A DNA stretch of 8,833 bases from JAMCXS01 sp046705545 (GCA_046705545.1 JBJKQF010000255.1:1-8833), one strand, 5' to 3'; counted from the first letter of the stretch, positions 1-7,514 are shown. The notes: generated by a model from the letters alone, not told the origin. A program made the numbers and translations.

Positions 1-581
1 CCCGTAAACCGCTCGACCTGCCGGGCTAACATGGCGAGGTCAGCTTCCGGCTCTTCAAAGCGGGATGAATCGACCAGGACACGGTTGGTGATGCGCAGGA
101 TGGGCTCTAGAAATGCCGGAGGATCAAAGCGCCCGGCCCTCCACCAGAGGAATACCGGAAGCTCCGGAATCGCCAGAGGAACCACGATATTGTCCAAGCC
201 TTTGACCGCTTCACCGCGGGCTTGAATGCAGATCTGTTCGCAGCAAACCTGCCTGGCGCCGGAAGCGGGCAGGTGACACTGAGCGGAAATCCAGGAGGTC
301 ATGCCTTCCGGCTTTTCGTTCTCTTCGGCGATCATGATGATGGCGCGGCAGGGATTCTGAGAAATCACGTGGCTGATCAGTTGGAGTGTTTCCTGACCGG
401 CGCGTTCACTTTCAACGTACACGAGGAGAGTCAGTACGCAGGCACGCATGACGGGATGTTCCGTTTCCGGATCTTCCGCCGCGGACCGCCAAAGTTCTGA
501 AAGCTCCTTCTCAAGCTCAGCGATGTTCGCCGATTGGAGCTCTCCGGCCGTTAAGGATTTGAACTTCTTCCCTACAGGCAA
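1..581 (-). CDS. opcA: Glucose-6-phosphate dehydrogenase assembly protein OpcA, partial (3' end beyond window)
   Basis: The frame is open from a TTG at 581-579 to the left edge, giving 193 residues; the C-terminus is missing. OpcA binds and activates or helps assemble cytosolic glucose-6-phosphate dehydrogenase, as shown in cyanobacteria. Visible family features are PVMRACVLTLLVYV (43-56), the hallmark SGARQVCCEQI (106-116), and IVVPLAIPELPVFLWWR (131-147). The TTG start is chosen because AGGAGG sits 5 bases upstream, no ATG lies between it and the in-frame stop at 621-623, and the next Met (45) falls inside conserved sequence. It follows zwf by 86 bases on the same strand, the usual zwf-opcA pairing, so co-expression is likely. 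There are six cysteines at 48, 78, 101, 112, 113 and 117. The family call is firm; the redox role known from cyanobacteria is not shown here. Confidence 0.9.
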   Translation of the reverse strand, partial: MPVGKKFKSLTAGELQSANIAELEKELSELWRSAAEDPETEHPVMRACVLTLLVYVESERAGQETLQLISHVISQNPCRAIIMIAEENEKPEGMTSWISAQCHLPASGARQVCCEQICIQARGEAVKGLDNIVVPLAIPELPVFLWWRAGRFDPPAFLEPILRITNRVLVDSSRFEEPEADLAMLARQVERFT

Positions 582-586
582 GACTT

Positions 587-592
587 CCTCCT
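587..592 (-). promoter_or_regulatory. Ribosome binding site of opcA, supports a TTG start
   Basis: The minus strand reads AGGAGG, then AAGTC, then TTG at 581. This perfect Shine-Dalgarno match with a 5-base spacer decides the non-ATG start of opcA. Confidence 0.75.
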
Positions 593-667
593 CTCCGTTT
601 GTTCCCCGGCAGCCGCGAGTTCAAAAGGATCGCTCAGCGAGGGGCCTGGTCGATTCGGTACAAAGGC

Positions 668-2221
668 CTACAGCCGGTGCCAGCGCCTGCCGTCGCGTTC
701 CAGCAACTCGTCTGCCGCCGCCGGGCCCCAGCTTCCTGATTCATAATATTGCAACCCTTTTGCGCCGTCTTCCTTCCAGCGTTCAAGGACGGGCGTGAGC
801 AATTGCCACGCCAGCTCAACCGCATCTTCGCGATTGAAAAGCGTCTGGTCTCCCATCATGCAATCGAGAAGCAGCGTCTCATAAGCGCTCGGAGGCTCTC
901 CGCCAAAAGATTCCGCATACCGAAACTCCATTTTCACGGGGCGGATTTCCATGGTGGGGGCGGGGAACTTGGCGTTGAAGTTGACCGCAATTCCTTCGTT
1001 TGGCTGGATGCGCATGGCAAGCACGTTGGGAAGAACCGGATTCTCAACCTTGCGTCCGAAAACCATGTGCGGGACGCGCCGGAACTGGACCACAATTTCC
1101 GAGACTCGTTTCGCCAGCCGCTTACCGGAGCGTACGTAGAAAGGCACATCCGCCCACCGCCAGTTGTCGATGGAAAACTTGAGCGCCGCGAAGGTCTCGG
1201 TGGTGGAGTTTGAGGAGACATTGGGCTCTTCCTTATACGCAGGAACGCGGTCACCTTTTACCCAGCCCTCAGCGTATTGCCCTCGAACCACGAAATCATT
1301 CAAGCGGTCAAGATTGAAGGGCCGGATCGCCCGCATCACCTTGGCCTTTTCGTCGCGCACTTCCACGGCATCGAAGGCGGCCGGTGGTTCCATGGCAACC
1401 AGGCTGAGCACCGACATGACGTGGTTTTGAACCATGTCACGCAACAACCCCGCCTCTTCGTAGTAACGGCCGCGGGCTTCCACTCCCAACTCCTCGGCCA
1501 CGGTAATTTCCACGTGATCGATGTACCGGCGGTTCCAGATGGGTTCAAAAATCCCGTTGGCAAAACGAAACACCAAGAGATTTTGGACCGTTTCCTTTCC
1601 CAAGTAATGATCGATTCGGTAGACTTGTTCTTCCTTGAAGACCGATGAGACCGTGGTGGTCAGTTCCTGCGCGCTTTTGAGATCATGGCCGAAAGGCTTT
1701 TCGATGACGATGCGAGTCCAGCACTTCTCTGCATCTTTGGGTTTGGCCAGCCCCTCCGCGCCCAGATGGTTGACGATTACGGGAAAAGAACTCGGTGGCG
1801 TCGCCAGATAAAAAAGCCGGTTGCCATTGGTTCCGCGTTCAGTGTCAAGCTTGTTCAGCAAATTATCGAGTTGGCTGTAAGCCTTGGCGTCGCCAAAATT
1901 GTCCGTTAGATAATAGAGCGACTTTGCAAAACTCCTCAGAGAATCTTCATCCACCGCCGCCGACTTTTCCGAGAATTTCTTGACGGCTTCCGTCATCGCC
2001 TCGCGAAATTTCTCGTTGCTGTAAGGCGTCTTAGCGCAGCCGATCACTGAAAAGCCCGGCGGAAGCAGCCGCTCGCAGTGCAGGTAGTAAAGGGCGGGAA
2101 TCAGTTTGCGCGCCGTCAGATCGCCCGACGCGCCGAAGATCACCATCGCACAGGGAGCGGGCGTCTTCCGAATGCGCATCCCTTCGCGCAAAGGGTTGGT
2201 CAATGTCGCCGCATCCGTCAT
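668..2221 (-). CDS. zwf: Glucose-6-phosphate 1-dehydrogenase
   Basis: This 517-residue cytosolic enzyme oxidises glucose-6-phosphate to 6-phosphogluconolactone, the entry step of the oxidative pentose phosphate pathway; the length is normal for the family. The N-terminal nucleotide fold carries GASGDLTARKL (30-40). The active-site signature YRIDHYLGKE (201-210) holds Asp204, His205 and Lys209, and RDMVQNH (261-267) supplies the second catalytic histidine, His267. EKPFG (174-178) and PFYVRSGKRLAKR (360-372) are also typical. The residue aligned with the NADP 2'-phosphate-binding Arg46 of the Leuconostoc enzyme appears to be Lys64 (in IGCAKT), so positive charge is kept and NADP+ use remains likely. 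The ATG start has AAAGGA 10 bases upstream. It lies 53 bases after pgi and 86 before opcA, consistent with one transcript. The stop is TAG at 670-668. Confidence 0.97.
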   Translation of the reverse strand: MTDAATLTNPLREGMRIRKTPAPCAMVIFGASGDLTARKLIPALYYLHCERLLPPGFSVIGCAKTPYSNEKFREAMTEAVKKFSEKSAAVDEDSLRSFAKSLYYLTDNFGDAKAYSQLDNLLNKLDTERGTNGNRLFYLATPPSSFPVIVNHLGAEGLAKPKDAEKCWTRIVIEKPFGHDLKSAQELTTTVSSVFKEEQVYRIDHYLGKETVQNLLVFRFANGIFEPIWNRRYIDHVEITVAEELGVEARGRYYEEAGLLRDMVQNHVMSVLSLVAMEPPAAFDAVEVRDEKAKVMRAIRPFNLDRLNDFVVRGQYAEGWVKGDRVPAYKEEPNVSSNSTTETFAALKFSIDNWRWADVPFYVRSGKRLAKRVSEIVVQFRRVPHMVFGRKVENPVLPNVLAMRIQPNEGIAVNFNAKFPAPTMEIRPVKMEFRYAESFGGEPPSAYETLLLDCMMGDQTLFNREDAVELAWQLLTPVLERWKEDGAKGLQYYESGSWGPAAADELLERDGRRWHRL

Positions 2222-2274
2222 GAGGCCTTTATCCTTTCCTGTTTTGAATTAGCGGAACGCCCGAACTCTCAACT

Positions 2275-4053
2275 TCAAGACGCCGAGCTTGCCTGCGCCC
2301 CGGCCACGGCAGCCTTCAAAGCCTTCGCCAGCCGCTCGAGTCCGGCGGGCGTTTTTTCAGCCAGGTGGACTCGCAACACGCGGCGTTTCTTGCTCTCCAG
2401 GGATTGGAGGTCGCCAAGCGCTTGAGCCTGCTTGAGCACCGAGAAAGTGCAAGGCTCGCCGGGAATCTCCAGGTCCGTGGCGTCCGCCGCGGTAATCTGA
2501 AGAAACACCCCGGTGTTGGGTCCCCCTTTGTGGAGCTGGCCCGTGGAGTGCAAGAAGCGGGGACCGAAGCCCAGCGTGGTCGCCGTGCGCAGGGCGTACC
2601 TCAAGCCCAGCCGCAGCGATTGCAACTGTTCCTCAATTTCCGGCGTGCGCTCGAGGTACGCCATGAGGGCCGAGTAGTCTCCCGTGCGAGCCTGCTCAAA
2701 GAAACCCGCCAGGAGAGTTTCGGCGGAATTTGCCGAGCGTTTTGCAAGAACTTGGCGCGTTTCAGCGTCGCAATAAAACTCCAGGCCCTCGGAGGCCAAC
2801 ATGGCAGATTCCGCGGGCAGCTTGCCTTCAGACCGAAAACGTTCAAGCAGGCGCTTGGTGTTGTCCTTGCTCTCCTGCACGTTGGGTTGATCGAAAGCGT
2901 TGATCCCAAGCAGGGCGCCCGCAGTGGCCGTGGCTACTTCCCAGCGGAAAAATTCCTGCGCTAGGTCCAGCTTGCTCCCAAGCTCAATGCGAATCACCGG
3001 GTGCCCGGCTTCTTCCAACGCCTTGAGCTTTTGCGCGGTGGCTTGGTCCGTGTCCGAGGTGAGCTGGAGGCGAACGAAAATACGGTCATGCCCGTAATTC
3101 CCCGGCTCGCCGAGCGCTTCACCCGCCACGGGCACCAGACCTTTTCCTTCTTTGCCCGTGCTCTCCGCAATCAGCTGTTCCACCCAATCCGCAAAGGTTT
3201 CGATCTGCGGGGAGATCACAAAAGTTATTTTGTCCCGGCCTCCACGTGCCGCCTCCGCCAGGATTGCACCCAGCTTTACTCCGGGGTTGTCGCCCGCCGG
3301 GACTTCCGGCCCGCAAGCTTCCATCATGCGCGCGGCGCGGTCAAACACATCCTTGACGTCCAGGCCGATCAGCGCCGCGGGAACCATGCCGAAGTTGGAT
3401 AAAGCCGAGTAGCGGCCTCCGATGTCCGCAGCGCCCGGAAAGACCCGCCGGAAGTTCCGTTCCTTGGCAAGTTTTTCAAGCCCGGTTCCGGGGTCCGTGA
3501 TGGCGACAAAATTCTCGCCCGCCTTCTCACCCTTTACTTTGCCGACCTGCTCGTAGAAGTACTGGTAGAAGCTGAGCGTTTCCGTGGTGCCGCCGGACTT
3601 GCTGGAAACCAGGAAGAGCGTCTTAGCGAGGTCGATGGATTTCGCGACGTGTTCAATGTTTGCCGGCACGGTGGAGTCCAGCACCTGGAGGTTCGGGTAG
3701 CCGGGCGCCGTTCCGAAGGTGGCCCGCAGGACGTCCGGGCACAGGCTGCTCCCGCCCATGCCAAGCAGCACGGCGTGCCGGAACCCCGCCTGCTGTGCTT
3801 CCTTGGCGAACGCTGCAAGCTCGTCCTGTTCCCCTCGCATATCGCGGACAATGGTCAGCCAGCCCAGAGCGTTGCGGATGATCTTCTGGGCTTCGGGCTC
3901 GGATTTCCACGCCGAGGCGTCGCGCTCCCAAAGACGCTTGGAGAATTTCTCCTCCTCCAGTTTTTCAAGCGTGGCCTGCACGCCTTTGCTGAGGCTGGCG
4001 GGCACGCTCAACGGGCGGCTAATTGGCTTGTCCTGCGAATTTGGTTTTTTCAT
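2275..4053 (-). CDS. pgi: Glucose-6-phosphate isomerase (homologue of the C-terminal half of Tal-Pgi fusion proteins)
   Basis: It interconverts glucose-6-phosphate and fructose-6-phosphate in the cytosol, feeding zwf with recycled fructose-6-phosphate. The 592-residue protein has two SIS sugar-phosphate folds. Visible are LLGMGGSSLCPDVL (96-109), SSKSGGTTETLSFY (150-163) for phosphate binding, GGRYSALSNFG (212-222), AESTGKEGKG (296-305) with the probable catalytic Glu297, NYGHDR (319-324) with the probable His322, and AFDQPNVQESK (386-396) with the probable base Lys396. The C-terminal part, including LHSTGQLHKGGPNTG (501-515), is characteristic of the isomerase type found fused to transaldolase. 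Residue roles are assigned by pattern alignment to mammalian PGI. The ATG lies inside the end of tal, in a different frame, with AGGGAG 8 bases upstream, so translational coupling is likely. The stop is TGA at 2277-2275. Confidence 0.95.
   Translation of the reverse strand: MKKPNSQDKPISRPLSVPASLSKGVQATLEKLEEEKFSKRLWERDASAWKSEPEAQKIIRNALGWLTIVRDMRGEQDELAAFAKEAQQAGFRHAVLLGMGGSSLCPDVLRATFGTAPGYPNLQVLDSTVPANIEHVAKSIDLAKTLFLVSSKSGGTTETLSFYQYFYEQVGKVKGEKAGENFVAITDPGTGLEKLAKERNFRRVFPGAADIGGRYSALSNFGMVPAALIGLDVKDVFDRAARMMEACGPEVPAGDNPGVKLGAILAEAARGGRDKITFVISPQIETFADWVEQLIAESTGKEGKGLVPVAGEALGEPGNYGHDRIFVRLQLTSDTDQATAQKLKALEEAGHPVIRIELGSKLDLAQEFFRWEVATATAGALLGINAFDQPNVQESKDNTKRLLERFRSEGKLPAESAMLASEGLEFYCDAETRQVLAKRSANSAETLLAGFFEQARTGDYSALMAYLERTPEIEEQLQSLRLGLRYALRTATTLGFGPRFLHSTGQLHKGGPNTGVFLQITAADATDLEIPGEPCTFSVLKQAQALGDLQSLESKKRRVLRVHLAEKTPAGLERLAKALKAAVAGAQASSAS
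4019..4053 (-). other. 35-base tal/pgi gene overlap with an A6 run
   Basis: The last codons of tal and the first codons of pgi share 35 bases. Going from the tal frame to the pgi frame needs a +1 shift. Directly after the pgi ATG is a run of six A (minus strand, 4050-4045). Removing one A would join the two frames into a single protein of about 961 residues without passing a stop. Confidence 0.9.
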
Positions 4054-5161
4054 CCTTGATGCTCCCTAGCAGTTTGTTGAAGGCCTCCGCGAAGGACTTT
4101 ACACCCTGGTCTTCCAACTGCTGGGTGACGGCACGGAGGTCCAATCCGGCCTCGGCGAACTGAGCAATCACCCGCCGCGCTTCATCGAGTCCCTCCTCGA
4201 CTGTGGCGCGGGCTTTGCCGTGATCGCGGAAGGCGTCCATGGTGTTGGTTGGCATGGTGTTCACGGTGTCGGAACCGATCAGCTCCTCCACGTAAAGAAC
4301 GTCGTTGTAGTTGGGGTTTTTGGTGCTCGTCGAGGCCCACAGCGGGCGCTGCACGCGCGCGCCTTTCTGCGCCAGGGCTTCAAAACGCGCATCGCCGAAG
4401 ACTTCCTTGAACTTCTGGTAGATGAGCTTGGTGTTGGCCACGGCGACTTTCCCGATGAGGCCTTCAAGCTTCTTTTGCTCTTCCGGCGTCTTGGCGTCCT
4501 TAGCCTTTGCCTCCAACTGTGGGTCCAGCAGCGAGTCAATTCGGCTCACAAAGACGCTGGCCACGGAGGCTACGTGGTCGACCGGCTTGCCTTCGGCGGC
4601 CCGCTTTTCGAGGGCCTTCAGATAAATCCTGGCCACTTCTTCGTAGCGCTCGATGCCGAAGAGCAGGGTGATGTTGACGTTGATTCCTTCGCTGAGCACC
4701 TGCTCAATGGCGGGCAGGCCTTCCTTGGTTCCGGGAATCTTGATCATCACGTTGGGCCGGTCAACGGTTCGGAACAAGCGCCGAGCTTCCTCAATGCTGC
4801 CCTGGGTGTCGTGCGCCAACAGGGGCGAAACTTCCAGGCTGACGTAGCCGTCGCGGCCCTCGGTGGCCTCGTAGACGGGACGGAAAATGTCCGTGGCGTT
4901 TTGAATATCTTCCACGGCCAGCTTCTCGTAGATCTGCGCCGCCTCCAGGCCCTGCTGTGTGTACTGGCTGATGCTCTCGTCGTAGTCGTCGCTGCCGGCA
5001 ATCGCCTTCTCGAAGATACTCGGGTTGGAGGTGACGCCCAACACGCCGTCTTCCTCAATGCGCTTTTTCAAGCCGCCGGAAAGGAGTTCCTTGCGGCGGA
5101 TGTAGTCGTGCCATACGCTCTGTCCGTATTTCTGCAACTCTTTCAGGGGATTCTCACTCAT
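4019..5161 (-). CDS. tal: Transaldolase
   Basis: It transfers a dihydroxyacetone unit between sedoheptulose-7-phosphate and glyceraldehyde-3-phosphate in the non-oxidative pentose phosphate pathway. The 380-residue protein matches the long bacterial transaldolase group of about 370 residues. Motifs in order are GVTSNPSIFEKAI (42-54), VSLEVSPLLAHDT (107-119), NVMIKIPGTKEG (137-148) with the Schiff-base lysine at Lys141, INVNITLLF (160-168), ASVASVFVSRIDSLLD (198-213) and QRPLWASTSTKNPNYNDVLY (271-290). The ATG has a GAGGAGG Shine-Dalgarno sequence about 9-10 bases upstream (5171-5178). It lies 160 bases after tkt and its end overlaps pgi by 35 bases. In several phyla this enzyme is fused to the same kind of Pgi; here it ends with its own TAG at 4021-4019. 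The function is clear. Confidence 0.96.
   Translation of the reverse strand: MSENPLKELQKYGQSVWHDYIRRKELLSGGLKKRIEEDGVLGVTSNPSIFEKAIAGSDDYDESISQYTQQGLEAAQIYEKLAVEDIQNATDIFRPVYEATEGRDGYVSLEVSPLLAHDTQGSIEEARRLFRTVDRPNVMIKIPGTKEGLPAIEQVLSEGINVNITLLFGIERYEEVARIYLKALEKRAAEGKPVDHVASVASVFVSRIDSLLDPQLEAKAKDAKTPEEQKKLEGLIGKVAVANTKLIYQKFKEVFGDARFEALAQKGARVQRPLWASTSTKNPNYNDVLYVEELIGSDTVNTMPTNTMDAFRDHGKARATVEEGLDEARRVIAQFAEAGLDLRAVTQQLEDQGVKSFAEAFNKLLGSIKDEKTKFAGQAN
4062..4067 (-). promoter_or_regulatory. Ribosome binding site of pgi, inside tal
   Basis: The minus strand reads AGGGAG, then eight bases, then the pgi ATG at 4053. It lies within the tal coding sequence, which supports independent but coupled initiation of pgi. 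Confidence 0.6.
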
Positions 5162-5171
5162 CGTAACTTGC

Positions 5172-5177
5172 CCTCCT
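5172..5177 (-). promoter_or_regulatory. Ribosome binding site of tal
   Basis: AGGAGG on the minus strand lies 10 bases before the tal ATG (9 if GGAGGG is counted). It supports the start at 5161. Confidence 0.65.
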
Positions 5178-5198
5178 CTTTATCAATGTCCAAACCTT

Positions 5199-5215
5199 GG
5201 GCGGGACCGCCGCCC
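5199..5215 (-). repeat. Small GC-rich hairpin in the tkt-tal gap
   Basis: GGGCGG (5199-5204) and CCGCCC (5210-5215) can pair as a 6-bp stem with a 5-base loop. No U-run follows, so it is not a convincing intrinsic terminator. It could be an RNA processing or stability element, or chance in GC-rich DNA. The rest of the 160-base gap (5162-5321) shows nothing I can assign. Confidence 0.3.
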
Positions 5216-5321
5216 GGTCTAGCGCCTGCCCCGTGCCAACCCGCGCGCCAAGCTACCCTGCGGCCGCGAATGCAAGTGCCGCAACTTCAGCGCGCCGCCC
5301 CATGGGCAGGTCTGCGATTCG

Positions 5322-7367
5322 TTAACCCTTCAATAATTCTCGGGCCCGCTCCACCACGTGTGAGGACGTGAACCCGAATTTTTCCGCCAGCACTTTGGCC
5401 GGCGCGGACGCCCCAAAATGAGTCATGGCAATCGTGGCGCCCTGAAGTCCGACATAACGCTCCCAGCCCAGCGGGTAGGCCGCCTCAATGGCTAGACGGG
5501 CCGTCACGGACGGGGGCAATACTTCATTCTTATACGCTTGAGACTGTTTTTCAAAAAGATCCCAGGAAGGCATGCTGACCACGCGAGCGGCAACGCCATC
5601 GGCCGTCAGCTTCTCGTAAGCTTCCAGGGCCACGGAGACTTCCGACCCGGAAGCAATCAGGATCAGTTGGAGTTGCTTCCCCTTTGCGTCGGCCAGGACG
5701 TAAGCGCCCTGCTCGAGGCCGTCGGCGGAAGCGTATTTTTGGCGGTCGATGATGGGAAGTTTTTGCCGGGTCAGCGCCATCGCCACCGGGCCGCCCTGCC
5801 GCTCAATCGCCACGCGCCAGGCCGCGGAAGTTTCATTCGCGTCGGCTGGCCGTATAAAGCAGAGATTTGGAATTGCGCGCAGGGAGGCGAGTTGCTCGAT
5901 GGATTGGTGCGTGGGGCCGTCCTCTCCCAGGAAAACGCTGTCATGCGTGAAAACGAATACGGAATGGATGCCCATCAGCGCTGCCAGGCGGATGGTATGC
6001 CGCATGTAGTCGGAAAAAATCAGGAAGGTGGCGCCGTAGGGAATCAAGCCGCTCAAGGCCATGCCATTCATAATGGAGCCCATGGCGTGCTCGCGAACCC
6101 CGAAGTGGAAGTTGCGGCCTCCGTAGCTCCCTTTCTCAAATTGCCCTGCGTCCTTTACGAATGTGTCGGTGGAAGGCGCGAGGTCGGCTGAGCCGCCCAG
6201 CAGCGTGGGCAGGCTGGCGGAAATGGCGTTCAAAACTTTGCCGGAAGCCTGGCGGGTGGCCAGAGGCCCGTCGGTAGGCTTGAAGACGGGAAGCTTGGCC
6301 TTCCATCCTTCGGGCAACTCTCCGCGCACGTAGCGGTCCCACTCGGCGGCAAGCTCCGGGAAGGCTTGGCGGTACGCGGCCAGGCGCTTTTGCCACTCAG
6401 TTTCGGCTTTCTCGCCTTGCTCGACGGCCTTGCGATAATGCGCCAGAGCCTGCTCGGGAATGAGGAATTTCGGCTCGACGGGCCAGCCCAAGTTTTTCTT
6501 GGTCAGGGCGATCTCTTCCTCGCCGAGCGGGGAGCCGTGGGCGCCGGCCGTGTCCTGCTTGTTGGGGCTGCCGTAGGCAATGTGGGTTCTGACCATGATG
6601 ATGGAGGGACGATCTTTCTCTGCCTCGGCTGCTTTCAGGGCCTTGTCAATCGCCTCAAGGTCGTTGCCGTCTTCAACGTGCTGCACGAACCATCCGTAAG
6701 CCTCAAAGCGCTTGCCACGATCTTCCGTGAAGGCTAAGTCCGTGGACCCTTCGATGGAAATGTGGTTGTCGTCGTAGAGGTATACCAGGTTGCTGAGTCC
6801 CAGGTGTCCCGCCAGAGAGGCTGCCTCCGCCGCCACGCCTTCCATCAGGTCACCGTCGCTTACGAGCGCGTAAATGTTGTAGTCGAGCAGCTCGTGTCCG
6901 GGGCGGTTGAAGTGGGCGGCCAAGTAGCGCTCGGCGATCGCCATGCCCACACCGTTTCCGAAGCCTTGGCCGAGCGGGCCGGTGGTGGTTTCAATTCCTC
7001 TTTTCGGCTGATATTCAGGATGCCCCGGCGTTTCGCTGCCCCACTGGCGGAAATGCTCGATTTCATCGAGAGAGAGGTCGTATCCGGTGAGATGCAGCAG
7101 GCTGTAAAGCAACATGCAGCCGTGGCCGGCGGAGAGGATAAAGCGGTCGCGGTTGGGCCACAGGGGCTTCACGGGGTCGTACCGCAGATGCCGGGTCCAC
7201 AGGACGTAAGCCATGGAAGCCGCGCCCATCGGCAGGCCAGGGTGCCCGGAATTGGCTTTTTGCACGGCATCCATAGCCAGGCCGCGGATGGTGTTGATGC
7301 AGAGCTGATCGAGCGCAGGTCCCGTCAGGATGTCTTTGGAAGTTTGAGCAACGGGCTTTCCGTCCAA
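5322..7367 (-). CDS. tkt: Transketolase
   Basis: This thiamine-diphosphate enzyme moves two-carbon units between ketose and aldose phosphates in the non-oxidative pentose phosphate pathway. At 681 residues it has the usual length. The ThDP-binding domain shows KANSGHPGLPMGAA (37-50), SAGHGCMLLYSLLH (79-92), TTGPLGQGFGNGVGMA (128-143) and the cofactor-metal motif SDGDLMEG (170-177) with Asn201 further on. The pyrimidine domain has GGSADLAPST (391-400) and FGVREHAMG (422-430) with the catalytic Glu426, then HDSVFLGEDGPTHQ (475-488). The C-terminal domain begins near 550 and includes IASGSEVSVAL (571-581). The start is TTG at 7367, with AGGAGG 7 bases upstream; the next Met (32) falls inside conserved sequence. 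It is the first gene of the minus-strand group, behind a structured leader. The stop is TAA at 5324-5322. Confidence 0.97.
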   Translation of the reverse strand: MDGKPVAQTSKDILTGPALDQLCINTIRGLAMDAVQKANSGHPGLPMGAASMAYVLWTRHLRYDPVKPLWPNRDRFILSAGHGCMLLYSLLHLTGYDLSLDEIEHFRQWGSETPGHPEYQPKRGIETTTGPLGQGFGNGVGMAIAERYLAAHFNRPGHELLDYNIYALVSDGDLMEGVAAEAASLAGHLGLSNLVYLYDDNHISIEGSTDLAFTEDRGKRFEAYGWFVQHVEDGNDLEAIDKALKAAEAEKDRPSIIMVRTHIAYGSPNKQDTAGAHGSPLGEEEIALTKKNLGWPVEPKFLIPEQALAHYRKAVEQGEKAETEWQKRLAAYRQAFPELAAEWDRYVRGELPEGWKAKLPVFKPTDGPLATRQASGKVLNAISASLPTLLGGSADLAPSTDTFVKDAGQFEKGSYGGRNFHFGVREHAMGSIMNGMALSGLIPYGATFLIFSDYMRHTIRLAALMGIHSVFVFTHDSVFLGEDGPTHQSIEQLASLRAIPNLCFIRPADANETSAAWRVAIERQGGPVAMALTRQKLPIIDRQKYASADGLEQGAYVLADAKGKQLQLILIASGSEVSVALEAYEKLTADGVAARVVSMPSWDLFEKQSQAYKNEVLPPSVTARLAIEAAYPLGWERYVGLQGATIAMTHFGASAPAKVLAEKFGFTSSHVVERARELLKG

Positions 7368-7374
7368 GGGGATT

Positions 7375-7380
7375 CCTCCT
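7375..7380 (-). promoter_or_regulatory. Ribosome binding site of tkt, supports a TTG start
   Basis: The minus strand reads AGGAGG, then AATCCCC, then TTG at 7367. The 7-base spacing is ideal and fixes the non-ATG start. Confidence 0.75.
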
Positions 7381-7392
7381 GGTATGATTTTC

Positions 7393-7433
7393 GCGCACGC
7401 AGGGGGCCGAGGAAACTCGCGAGCGGCGTGCGC
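7393..7433 (-). repeat. Inverted repeat / stem-loop in the tkt leader
   Basis: GCGCACGC (7393-7400) and GCGTGCGC (7426-7433) are perfect 8-base complements with 25 bases between. Inside is CGAG-GAAA-CTCG (7408-7419), which on the plus strand forms a short stem with a GAAA tetraloop; CTCGCGAG (7416-7423) is palindromic. In the tkt message the outer stem would end 12 bases before the ribosome binding site. No U-run follows, so a simple terminator is unlikely. It may be a leader structure affecting translation or stability, or a protein-binding site. Confidence 0.45.
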
Positions 7434-7448
7434 ATTCGCTCTGCCCGA

Positions 7449-7468
7449 GCATCTAATTTTTTAGATGC
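7449..7468. promoter_or_regulatory. Perfect 8-bp palindrome with TTTT centre, candidate operator
   Basis: GCATCTAA (7449-7456), TTTT, TTAGATGC (7461-7468) form an exact inverted repeat between divergent tkt and gnd. The dyad of two 8-base half-sites with a 4-base centre suits a dimeric regulator. No T-run follows on either strand, which argues against a terminator. The binding protein is unknown and no regulator gene is in the window. Confidence 0.45.
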
Positions 7469-7498
7469 CTGAAGCCCCGAAACGGAACGCTTAAAGGG

Positions 7499-7509
7499 TA
7501 TATTATATT
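7499..7509. promoter_or_regulatory. AT-rich promoter-like patch between tkt and gnd
   Basis: The 11-base patch TATATTATATT stands out in GC-rich surroundings. On the minus strand it contains a perfect TATAAT (7507-7502), a possible -10 box for tkt, placing the start of transcription about 130 bases before the tkt start codon. On the plus strand TATATT at 7499 or 7504 could serve gnd. I could not find a good -35 box at standard spacing on either strand, so these are tentative. Confidence 0.3.
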
Positions 7510-7514
7510 CCTTT

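Noticed and set aside
222..798. Plus-strand open frames across the opcA region (222-500, 448-798)
   Set aside because: The minus strand carries the OpcA hallmark motifs continuously from 581 to the left edge; the plus-strand frames are shadows without family features.
668..2221. Zwf as an NAD-specific enzyme because of Lys64 in place of the usual Arg
   Set aside because: Lysine keeps the positive charge that contacts the NADP 2'-phosphate, so the change does not by itself support a switch.
5199..5215. Intrinsic terminator between tkt and tal
   Set aside because: The hairpin stem is only 6 bp and lacks a U-run on either strand, so I list it only as a weak hairpin.
5253..5303. Possible 16-codon leader peptide in the tkt-tal gap (minus strand, ATG at 5303)
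   Set aside because: There is no ribosome binding site before the ATG, and the Ala-rich translation shows no run of regulatory codons.
4220..5371. 383-codon open frame on the plus strand, antisense to tal and the tkt-tal gap
   Set aside because: It lies opposite a clear transaldolase, shows no recognisable domain, and is explained by GC-rich codon use leaving few stops in the antisense frame.
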